From Pristionchus mayeri (lineage: Eukaryota > Nematoda > Chromadorea > Rhabditida > Neodiplogasteridae): a stretch of 64,000 bases of DNA. Positions 23,850 through 34,800 of the stretch are shown here, piece after piece. Numbering within the stretch: position 1 is the first letter of the stretch; each line of letters opens with the position of its first letter. The notes under the pieces were generated by a model, which saw nothing but the letters and a program-made list of their open reading frames with translations, ran no database searches and was not told the DNA's origin. A program made the translations under genes and the position numbers. Location: assembly GCA_036245805.1 (NCBI GenBank), contig BTRK01000004.1:9920001-9984000 (forward strand), in the 5' to 3' direction.

Positions 23850-24500
23850 TTAGAATGGTGGTCCAGTTCCGGGGTCTGGGCGACCACTCTGAAGCGATTT
23901 ATGGCCAAAAAGCGATTATTGCATCACATTGCATAATGATGATTTAATACCAAAATTAGAAAGAGCTCACTCTGGGGAGTCGATTAGTCCGAGGTCTGGA
24001 CGACCACTTTGAAGCGATTTATTGCCAAAAAAACGATTATTACATCATATTGCATAATGATGATTTAATACCAAAATTAGAAAGAGCTCACTCTGGGGAG
24101 TCGATTAGTCCGAGGTCTGGACGACCACTTTGAAGCGATTTATGGCCAAAAAGCGATTATTGCATCATATTGCATAATGATGATTTAATACCAAAATTAG
24201 AAAGAGCTCACTCTGGGGAGTCGATTAGTCCGAGGTCTGGACGACCACTTTGAAGCGATTTATTGCCAAAAAAACGATTATTGCATCATATTGCATAATG
24301 ATGATTTAATACCAAATTTTGAAGGAGCTCACTCTGGGGAGTCGAATGGTCAAGGTCCGGGGTCTGGGTGACCACTTTGAAGCGAAATATGGGCGAAAAA
24401 CGATTATTGCATCATATTGCATAATGATGATGTAATGTCAAATTTTAAAAGTACTCACAGTGGTGCACCGCCTGGTCAAGGTCCGAGGTCTGGATGATGT
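23850..24500. repeat. tandem array, about 120-121-bp unit, about 5 copies
   Basis: The block GGTCTGGACGACCACTTTGA...TTGCATAATGATGATTTAAT recurs at spacings of 120-121 bp from about 23870 to 24480. The three central copies are almost identical and both ends are diverged, the usual pattern of unequal exchange. It lies wholly in the intron between the two NHR zinc-finger exons. Confidence 0.9.
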
Positions 24501-26268
24501 TTTTGAAGCGAGCTATGGGCAAAATTGGAGATATTGCGTAGTGATGATGCAATATTGCGTCATGATGATGCAATATAGAATTTGAAATGGCATGCCAAGA
24601 GGGTTCGTTTGGTCCAGGACTTAGCCTTCTACGATGAGTTTGAGCTGAGTTATTCGCGAAAAACGAGCGTGACAGACATACAATCAGACGAACGGACAGA
24701 CAGACATCTTGTCTTTTTTCTACATAGTAATAAATGTGAATATTTTCTTGTCAGAAGGACATGTGGCTCGCGAGGCAAACTTCAGTGCATCAAGGGAACC
24801 GGAAATTGCAAGGATTATCGAAGAAAGTTCTAATTTTTTTAGGCGGATGATTCTGATCTTTGGACAGTGAAATGCGTATGTATTCGCCACGCGTCAAACA
24901 GTTGCCACGCGCCGCTGAATGCAATTGCACAATGGGTGACAACAAAAGCGAAGTGAACGACAGCAAAATCAGAAATTAGGTTCATATAGTGGAGAAACGC
25001 ATGTTTATTTCGATGCTGAAAAATTGATAGCTTGAAATAACACGACCGTGTTATGTTGGGAGCAACAGAATATGTGAGATGGTCGAGGTTTAGATTATTA
25101 AGTAAGAAAAGTAAAGAAAAGACCGAAATCGAAAATGAGGACCTTTCCAGAAGGCATCTACTCGTGTCGCAAGTGTAGGTTGGATCGATACGACGCAGTG
25201 ATGGCGGCTGGCAAGATGGGCGAAATGACCTACCAGGATATGGCATCTCGTTTCTCCTCTTCGAAAATGGCCATTGATATTCCCGACTGGTTCTCGGCTG
25301 ATTTCAACACCGCCCTGCCGGGAACCTCGACTCAGCGGTAAGTCTGAATATCTCGCATTTTACTATACGTAACTATCCAGAAGGCCATAAACGCTGGAAA
25401 AGGCAGAGAAATTTCAGGCACAATCTACACCGTCAGTGACCATCGAGAAGATCCGGGAGAACTATCGGTGAGAACGGATCTGTCCTTACATTTATAAATA
25501 AAAATAATAAATTATTTTTATGAGAAGTACGCTAAATTGTATGGTGAATTTGTATCTTACTCGCACGGAAAGTTCCCGTTGTTGGCTCCATTAGGTGGAG
25601 CGTCATGTGTTGGTTTTGGTAATTTTGCACTGTCCAGGAATTACAGAACACTCTCTCTTGTGCGACGAACGGCCGAACTTCACTTGCGTGGCATTTGCAT
25701 AGATCCATTCGAGGCGGAAAAGGAGGAATATGTACATTCACATCGTTTATAATATCTGTGGGGAAAATGAGAAAAGTTTGCACCTAAAATCGTGACCTTC
25801 GAAAACATATGTCATCCCCCAAGTCTCATTCCCTGCAATCGTCTCTCGTAGAAAAAATCCCAGTTTTAGAAAATACCTGGAATTTTGAAATGGAAACGTG
25901 TTTCCCTTTTCTGGGGTTGTTTCCCATTTTTTCTCTCAAATTGTTCCAAATTGTCCTTTCCATTGAAATTTCTCGTTGCAGTGTCTTCGGATCGTACACT
26001 TCCTACCAATCGGCGGAAACCGTTAAGGGTTTCTTTAACAATTGTCCCGATCTAACGAATGCCCTGGAAGCAGGTGTCTATCATTTATGATAACTCTGTG
26101 TCCCTTGAACCGAACTTACATTATTCTTCTCCCCTTGAAGGTTTCACTATCAAGATAGTGAAACCCAATACTTGAGATAGTCTCAATAACGGCACTTCCT
26201 CATTCGACCATGTTTGGTCATGAAACTTGTATAATTGTATTTTAGGATATATCGGGAGTGTCTTCTAA

Positions 26269-27734
26269 CTGAGAACATGCCCTACAACTTTTCTGTTGAC
26301 GTCATCACTCCTGGTGCTCATCTTGGTTCGGGGTGGTCGGGCGCACAAAAAGTGGCGTAACTTTGGAAATCGGAAAAAGATATAGGGTTATCATGCTTAA
26401 GTTGTAGTCCATCCATGTGGCTTACTTCCCTCCAAAAATTAGGAAAATCGGAGTATAAACAAAAAAAAAGGTGGCACTTTTGTGTAGGCAATTCAAAATG
26501 AGTTCCGGACAAGTGTACTACCGTATCTATAATTGCCCTGATTCAGGCTAAAAATCACTGAGAAACTTCCAAAACAACATTACGTGTTGAATCCCACATG
26601 ATATAACACTTTCATTGGCATAAAATGATCGTCGGATCGAAAAATTAAAAATTGATATTTTGACCCCCGTTGACTCACTGGATGGGCCCAAACGCACTAA
26701 ATATGTTCCATGTAATGTAAATACACCCCTTGAAACAGCACAAAGAAAAAGGGCTCCTGAAAAGAGTATATTTCGCTTGAGGAATCCAGGGAAAGGCGCA
26801 CAAGTATAGAATAGTTCAAAAGAGACGTAGTGACCCGCACTATGGCTTGAAATGTAGAGCAAGATGTGCTAAACATTTCACATGTTGAAAGTGAGTCTCT
26901 ATCTTTTCATAGAAGCGTGCTACATCGCCTGGAAGTTGTCAGAAAACGACGTAAGAGGCGCACGGGAGAGCCCTAAATAGAGGGGAGGGAGAGGGAGGAC
27001 AGAGGGCGAGAGCGACAGACGGTTAGAGCGCGCGCTCTCGGGGGATTCTAGGCTATTTCTGGCTATCTTCTAGGCTCTGTAGCATGCTTCTATGAAAAGA
27101 ATTTTCGACCCGACGATCATTTTATGCCAATGAAAGTGTTATGTCATGGGGGATTCAACACGTAATGTTGTTTTGGAAGTTTCTCAGTGGTTTTTAGCCT
27201 GAATCAGGGCAATTATAGATACGGTAGTACACTTGTCCGGAACTCATTTTGAATTGCCTACACAAAAGTGCCACCTTTTTTTTGTTTATACTCCGATTTT
27301 CCTAATTTTTTGAGGGAAGTAAGCCACATGGATGGACTACAACTTAAGCATGATAACCCTATATCTTTTTCCGATTTCCAAAGTTACGCCACTTTTGGTG
27401 CGCCCGACCACCCCGAACCAAGATGAGCACCAGGAGTGATGACGTCAACAGAAAAGTTGTAGGGCATGTTCTCAGCTTTCTCTAAAAAAGAACGACTTTC
27501 TATCGTTATTTTAAACGAACTTATGATCATTTGAATGCGCCCGATTTGACTGTCCAAAATTGATAGTGCCAAGTTTGGTCTTCTGCATCTCGACGGTGAC
27601 GACCGATATCAAAATGCTGACGACGCAGTTGCGAAGAGCATAATTTGAAGTACTTGTAGCCAAATTTTCATCAAGAGTGGACAAACATGAATCCTACCGC
27701 CGCGGCGTGGTCGATTCTTTCGCGATTCGCCTCT
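26269..27734. mobile_element. foldback transposon family 1, copy C (left end truncated)
   Basis: The right end ...TCGCGATTCGCCTCT at 27734 is followed by TA, as in copies A and B. The left arm begins internally (GAGAACATGCCCTACAACTT) and lacks the outer 270 bp or so present in copy B at 19965-20232. The interior 26640-26880 keeps sequence that copy B lost. Confidence 0.8.
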
Positions 27735-27888
27735 TATGTTCAAGCACGTTTGATATCATTGACACAATTTGTATTTCTAGGTAAGCTTGGGATCAAAAAT
27801 TCATTTTTGCGCGAGTACGGGATACATATGGTTGGTCATAGTTTTCCAATTGAACATATAGGTCAAGTAAGATTGTGATTAATTGCAG

Positions 27889-28035
27889 TTCACTGAATCG
27901 CTAATGAGCATGAGTCCTTTCATTACCATGTATTTCGTTCAGCCATACCGAAGGTGAGTTTACATGTAAAAACTACAGAAGTTCAGAAAATTCAGGAATC
28001 GAAACACCAAAACCAAAACCATATCTGAGAAGTAG
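27889..28035 (+). pseudogene. last two exons of a 7TM chemoreceptor
   Basis: Exon 27889-27953 follows acceptor TTAATTGCAG and encodes FTESLMSMSPFITMYFVQPY, the TM7 and PYRR boundary typical of Srd/Srh/Str receptors. A proper GTGAG donor joins it to 27996-28035 (RNRNTKTKTISEK, stop). No upstream exons are adjacent. The broken receptor at 15.4-19.7 kb lacks precisely this TM7 part, so this may be its displaced 3' end, or a relic of another receptor. Confidence 0.6.
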
Positions 28036-28850
28036 CACATCTAATGATCGCACTGCTTGTCATTAAAAAAAATCGATTTCTCCATTTACATTACTCGATA
28101 GTTGCGCTTCAGAATATTCTTCATTTCAGAGCAGTTGCATCCTTACTCTGTAACCACGCAAAAACTGTATCAGTCTCAGCAATTTCGTCTACAAATGTGG
28201 CACAACATAAATGAGTGTTGAAGGAACTTTTCGAATCGTGCAACGTAGACATATGAATTTGTGAATTTGCGAGATCGCATACGTAGAATTTCATATGCAG
28301 TTTGGTGCTCTTATCGCACATAAGTTGAAAAGCATGTAAGCTCCATGTAGTAATGTGCATCCCAGTAGTAGCTACTTCTTGCCCCCAGTAAAATCAATGT
28401 TGTGAACATGGGATCCAGAGTGACGCATGCTGGTACTTGATCAGCAACCTGTGCCAACTATTCTGTCGACGAGATCCAGCCAATACTCAGCTTCAGAAGT
28501 TCCCTACGCAGGGTCTTGCGAAAAAAGGAGTTGTGGAGAAACTTTGCGATTCTACGATGAATCGCTTGATATAACACCGCTACGAAACATCTCGCGCTCA
28601 AACACTCTAAATATCAATAAAATATATTTTGTACGTGAAACACTCTTAAAAATATGAATATCTTCATTGAGTGAGTAATACTGGAGGACAAATATCATGC
28701 GAGATTGGAAAATATTGAATATATCAGTTGTATCCGCCGAGTAGAGAGGAGAAGTTCTGGTGACCGCGGGCGATCTGCAATGCATCATTGATCAAATCTA
28801 ACACTGATAGGTTTAGGCAAAAGTGGTCAAAAAAGATCAAAGATCAAAGT
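28036..28850. other. no gene recognised
   Basis: Two short ORFs (28121-28360 minus, 28427-28657 plus) show no family features. AAAGATCAAAGATCAAAGTT just downstream of the cyclase stop resembles part of the 49-kb minisatellite. Confidence 0.35.
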
Positions 28851-31800
28851 TCAAAGATCACTGACGTCTTTCGTAGGCGCCGCGTATGTGTTGGTCGTAT
28901 CCTTCGTGCCCTCCAGCCAGTAAGTCGTGCACATGCCCTTGCCCTGCCAAGTTCCCATTGGAATTTCCATTTTCAGTACAACAATATGTTAGCTTCTAGG
29001 CTGCGAAGAATACATCGAACTGGAAACATCGAACTGCATTTAACATTCAAAAAAGAATTTCCCCTTAACCTGCCATTGGAATTGAATTGTTCTAAAACAT
29101 GCTGCCCTTGATTTTGAGTAGTTCGATACGGTATTATTTGAATGATTCGAACGTATGATTCGATGTGGCATGCAAACAACCTCACCTTAACCTGCACCTG
29201 GCCACGTTCTGTAGTGACGAAGTCGGGGTAATACTATAAATTAAATAATTAATAATATTCATATGTATCTCCAAGTTAAGAAGAGTTGTAAGTGACAAAT
29301 CATCCTCAATGAAACTAAAGCATCACATGCTCGTTCTTTTCATGTAATGCGCTGCATTCAGAGAACTGTTAGTCTAATAATCTCTAAGACCACCTTCTCC
29401 AGATGCTGCTTGGTGCTCTCGGCAATCTGCGTCTTCTCCGGTTCGCCCGTTGATTCCATGCGCGACGCCATGTTGACCTACCGGTGGCGATTATCGATCG
29501 ATTTATCAACAGAGCGTTACCGTATCACCGAAGAGGCAGTATCGCGGCGCGTTGAGACCGACGACGGCGGCGGCAACTGGGCCGGTGCAGACGCCGAGAC
29601 GGCATCGGACACGCAGCGTGGCCGAGTGAGGCGCCCGGAACTCGTGCAGGAACTGCAACGCATTTTCAAAAAATAGTTTGCGCTTGTGGTATGGCAGGTT
29701 TCCCATCAGCACTACGGACATGCAATTAGACTTCGAAAAATTATACTGTGAAGACATCATTCAAAACAATTCTAGATTATAATTAGGAGATGACGGATTG
29801 TGGGACTATTTTATCAGTTACACTGTGGATATCGAGTGCGATGCTGCACATGTTATTGGCGTGCCGGAAGCCGTTCTCCTCCGGCACCCCCGACACAAAC
29901 ATGTACGCGTCACCGATCGTCTCGACCTGAAAGTATTTTAGGTCAATATAATGAATTCAAGAAAGTATAATTCGAATAATCATCACCTTATTTGACGTCA
30001 ATACTTGGCGAGCTGTGGAAAATGTGGGAGATACAGAGACGATTACATTGGTTAGACTACTAGGAAGAAGCAGTACCTTGTACGCCTCCCTTCTCGCAAT
30101 GAACTCATCGAAGCCGTTGAACACCGAGTTAAGCAGGTTGACAATCTTAGAATATCGACATTTTCATTTGCCGAAATATTTGAAATTAAAATTATAATGC
30201 CTCAGCCGCAGTAGCATCCCGACACATGTCACCGAAGCCGACAATGTCGCTGGAATGAGAATTTGAGTATTTTTTTTCATTTACACATTGCGTGTTACTT
30301 GTTCGATGCTTCATTTTTGCATGTATGTAGTTGTATTTGTTCTAATTAGTCAATCGAAGTAGTAAACCAATTTGGGCATACCTGAACATCACAGTAGCCG
30401 ATGTAAAGGTCTTCGGAGGGACGGGCTTGCCTTCCTTCAATTCACGCGCCACGTATCTAGCAAGGGGTGCGCTCTTCACAGTACGAGACACGATCCAACG
30501 GTCTACTCATTCTCTATCATCATCTCTCCTCTCGAGTCGAGCGTGTCAGTATCGACCAAGAAATTGTATGCGATGTTCTCTAGTTTTAACTACCAGCATG
30601 TACTTGGCCCACTTTTGAATAACCACATCCAAAGCTTCGGTGAAGAAGATATTCATGAACTTACGCAGGGAGAAGCTGGCTGAGCAGTTTATCGGCGCGA
30701 ATGTTAGCCTCCTCGAGCATTCCAGTGCGCTCCTTGACCAGTTTCTCCAGATTGTTCGCATAGTTCTCCATCATACGCATCATCTGGTCGACCAGAGAGC
30801 CTTTTCTGTAAGGAAAATTATGACTCGACATGTGGCAACACGGTTATATTACGGTATATTATTGGGAAAGGTTCGCAAATTGCCCATATCTTGGCTAACG
30901 CACACTTTGAGGTAGGTCTCGACGTTCAGCTTGATTCTTCTCAGACTCGGACGCATCTCGGGCGTCGAATTCCAGCAGTCCTGTATGAGTGCCGCCAGAT
31001 CCATGTGGAGTAACTAAATGTGGCATCCATTGTAACCTTTATCACACTTATTTCGGAGGTCTACAAACAAATATGAAGTAAGGTCACATAATTTATTTGG
31101 CCATTTAGACATTGCTCATCACCTTGTGGTCCTGAATGGAAGGCTTGATCACGCGGCTTCCGTCTTTCACAGCATCGATGAGCTCTGCGAGTACATGGTT
31201 GGTCGTCTGGAATGTATCTGCCTGGCACGATTCACTCACCAGTAATGTCCTGAGTGTCGGGGAAGGGCAGGGAGCGGAAGATGATCTCGTACATGATCAT
31301 GCCGAAGGCGTAGATGTCGCCGAGCTGCCGGCGCGCACAAGTTTGTCGCTGCCAGTCCTGCAAGCTTCCTCAATGTAACACGGTGAGATCTATACACAGG
31401 CGATCTCCATCGGCGTGGTATCCAGTTGCAGGCATAGAAAATCGGCTAGAACCCACCTGATCCATCCTCCTTTGCTTGTTGTTCTCGCGCATCTTCAGCA
31501 TCTCGGGCGCGTCGTAAAGAGCGCCTAAAAAATTGTGACTTAATGACAGCATTCTTTATCTGGAACAGATTGTATTACTAACTCGTTTTCTGCTTGGCGT
31601 TGCTCTTGTCCTCGTCGCTCTTCAGCTCATCCACAGTGACCCACTGGTTCTTCTCCCATCGCTCGATTGGCTCCGCGACTCCTGCAGTGTCTCGCGTTCG
31701 TTTCCTATTTCGATCAATGATTGCAGTATCACTGCGAGGGTATACTGTGACCTACCGTAATCAGTGAGCTTGACCATCCAGTTGCGATCGATCAGGCACG

Positions 31801-34800
31801 ACCAGGGAGTGAGCGAGCCGTGGTAGCCGATGGCTGACGCATGCAGATACTCGAGACCCTGATGTCGATTCATGTGTGTTGTGTATCCAAATGGAAGTGC
31901 ATCGTAATGGATCCAACGTCACGAACAGACACGATTATCAGGTAAGGAACGCACGCCGGTGATATCTCGGATGAACGCGCCATGGAACTTTTGGTCAAAG
32001 TCCACCGATTCGTTGTAGATGATGTCCTGGAGCGTACCCCTGCAAAAAGCGTAGAGCGTACCCGATTCGGTAGTGCTAGCACATTCGAGGGCGCTCACCG
32101 GTTGCAGAACTTCCACACCAGCAGCAGTTCCTCCTTCTCGTTGAATGAGATCCCGAGGAATGGGTTGATGTTGTCGTGAACGGCTGCTTTCATCTGAAAT
32201 GATCATACTATCCCTATTCGAACACTCGAGTAGTGCAACATACGCAAGATGAACAAGAAAATTACTTAATCAATGTTGGTATACTTCTTGAATACTCCTC
32301 CTTTTCCAACCCGCACATCGCCAAGTGGAGTGCGATCATTTCAAAAGTCGATTGGATACCTGCTGAAACATGTTCTTATCCGCACGGTTGAAGATGATCG
32401 GTCGACGTTGGATGTACCTGTAAGTAATGCACTGTTGTTGATCAAACTGGGCATTCCTCTGAAGTGTTGAATTACAGAAAAGCTATTCTTCTCAATTCCA
32501 AACATGATGGTTGTTCCTAAACAAATTAGCTCCTGTAGATCCTCCCGAGTAGTAGTTGCGATTGTAGACAAACTCACCTGTGGTAAACCGCGTGCGTGTT
32601 CGTCCCGATAATAGCGTGGTTGCGCGACGAGTAGTTTGTGTTACTCATTTTGGTGCGCGTGGACCCAATGGACAACTGGGGAGGAGGCGATTGAGTCAAA
32701 AGATGTATTTCGTAGTCTTACCATACTCTTCACTTGCTCCTCGTCGATCATTTGCACGTCGTCACGGTAGATGCGGAACGGCAGCTTGTCCAGCGCACGC
32801 TTCTCCCTAGAATAATGTCCTTTCCAACTACTTCATGTTAGCATACAAGGATATTCTCGGTAATTTTTGCCAAGTAGGCAGGCGATGATAACATTCTTGG
32901 CATGGCGAGATTGCTAAGTCGCGCAATTACACTTTTCAAGGGTTGGTGCCCGAAAAGTTCAATACAATCCGATGAGCCATGTTCTTAATCTGACCGCACC
33001 GGTTAGCCAGTGCTCACGAAAACTTAAAAGTTTCCGCAAGCAAGTGTACAAATGCGGACGCACATCAGTCTGTGCAGTAGATAGGCGCAGACAATCAGGA
33101 GAATGAGCAGGAGGACGAGACTGGCGCCGACGATGATCAGAGTGTAGTCGCACTTCTCGTTGCGGAAGCCGCACAGCTGCAAGCAATCTTTGTCTCCACT
33201 CCTCTCCCCCCATGTATCCGAGCACGTTTCCACCCGTACGAAAGGATGATACGGAGGTAAAGTAAGACGCGTCTTGTTTTGACCTACCGGTTCATCGAGT
33301 GGCATGCGGCCATCGGGCGACGGCCAGAAGTTGGTCATCATGTCGGTAACCACCTGCAACATCGTCGACAACAACAATAACAATCATAACAATAACATCG
33401 AACAATCACAAATATTGTATGCCAATAATAGACGCACGATATCGTAGCAGCCGGATCGATTGGTGACGCCATCGCACTTCGAAGGATCGATCATCGTCGG
33501 CTCCATGTGCGCCATTGCCATGACCTACCAATCGGTAGTATTAGGGTAAAAAAAGTGGCCTACAGTATTAACATCGCATTTATTAGTTGTATGACGATTG
33601 TCAAGAATTCAATCGATAGGAGTTATCACTACCGTAACCCACCTGATCCTGATGGGGCGATATGAAGAATCCTCGGTAGAGCGGCGCTCGCTCCGCTCGA
33701 TCGTCCATCGTGATCATTCCGGAAGCAACGCCCGACGTGCCCAAGATTCCTGAATAAAGTGAATTGATGATGCATTTCAAGATGTTGGTAGTAGTGATGC
33801 CAAAACGGCGCGCGCTCTCCTCGTTTCACATGCTCTCTCGCTATGTCTAACCGGCGAGAGAGCGTGTGCAACGAGGAAAGCGCGCGCCGTTTTGGCATCA
33901 GTTGGTAGGGATTACGAAGAAGATGAAAATCCAGCGAAATCGTGCATAAAAAATCGTGCGAAATCGTGCGAAATTTTCTGGGTATACTATCATGTCTTCA
34001 TCTCTTGCTTTTTCCAGTAATGTTAACCAACCCGGGAAGACCATTCTCCTCATCGCGTTCCACACTCGCAGCCCGTCCAGCACAGCCGAGGGATTTCTCG
34101 TCTCATTGAGCACCCTCCTCGCGCCCATCGCGTACAGCTTCAACGCGTCGAACAGGTAGATGTAGGCGTAGATGTTGGCCTTGAAAGTGACGTTATCCAT
34201 ATGTTTATAGTCAAAGAGGAAGTAATAAAATATACTTTTCTTTAATTACTATAGGCATTTTGCTACAACGGAAACCAGAAACATAATTTAGGATCTTTGG
34301 TGGATGTGTTTCTTGTGCGCACTTTATCACCTGGCAGTATATTAAGTTTCATGGATGAGCAAACCGCGTTCGTTGTCCACCCATTGTGTAACCTAATATT
34401 TAATAACCCGTAGAGACTTTGGACCAGGTAACACCGAATTCACACATTTTCAGATCCTGACTTATCCCTGAGCAAAAAGGAAAACCTGAAAAGCTATTGG
34501 AAGTGAGATACGTGCTAGAATGTTCTCGAACAATCAATGAGTGATCCGATATTGGACAATGTCGTTCACATTCCAAACAATAGTAGCGATAACTTATTGA
34601 TTACGAAGGAACGGACAATATCCACGTCTGCCTCGGTCATTCCCTCCTCCTTCACGCGATCGATGAACGGCGAGATGATCGTGTTGTCGAAGCCGTTCAC
34701 ATCGTCGATCTGAACTTATTAGTGTATTTCCGCTAAAAAAATCGATATATCGAATCTTTGCCATTTGATCAGCCAGCTCATGGCTGTTAAAAATCAGCGC

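Larger units (their letters stand above)
22895..26073 (+). pseudogene. nuclear hormone receptor-like gene 1 (DBD exons), probably defective
   Basis: Exon 1 (22895-22980, 86 nt) starts ATG and encodes the first zinc finger: CLICGRKTTV...GMDACRACTVFFR, where CRACTVFF is the P-box. It has a normal GTGAG donor. Exon 2 starts at 24755 in phase: RRTCGSRGKLQCIKGTGNCK. Exon 3 (25151-25337) gives the second finger GIYSCRKCRLDRYDAVM. At the exon 2 end, the position homologous to the GT donor of the second paralog (60199/60200) reads GAAAGT, so the canonical donor is lost; the nearest GT (24827) shifts frame. Further exons (25418-25467, 25982-26073) are tentative and end near a foldback insertion. No ligand-binding domain was found. 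It was a transcription factor of the nematode NHR expansion. Intron 1 holds a hairpin and a 120-bp tandem array. Confidence 0.7.

Noticed and set aside
23850..24500. CRISPR-like array
   Set aside because: Contiguous 120-bp units without spacers in a eukaryotic intron; this is a satellite.
29358..29394. Guanylyl cyclase C-terminus ending at a TGA at 29358
   Set aside because: Two further exons (29233-29186 and 28943-28851) encode the family's conserved [15 protein letters not shown] and [12 protein letters not shown] end, so the reading beyond the GTGGTC donor at 29393 is intron.
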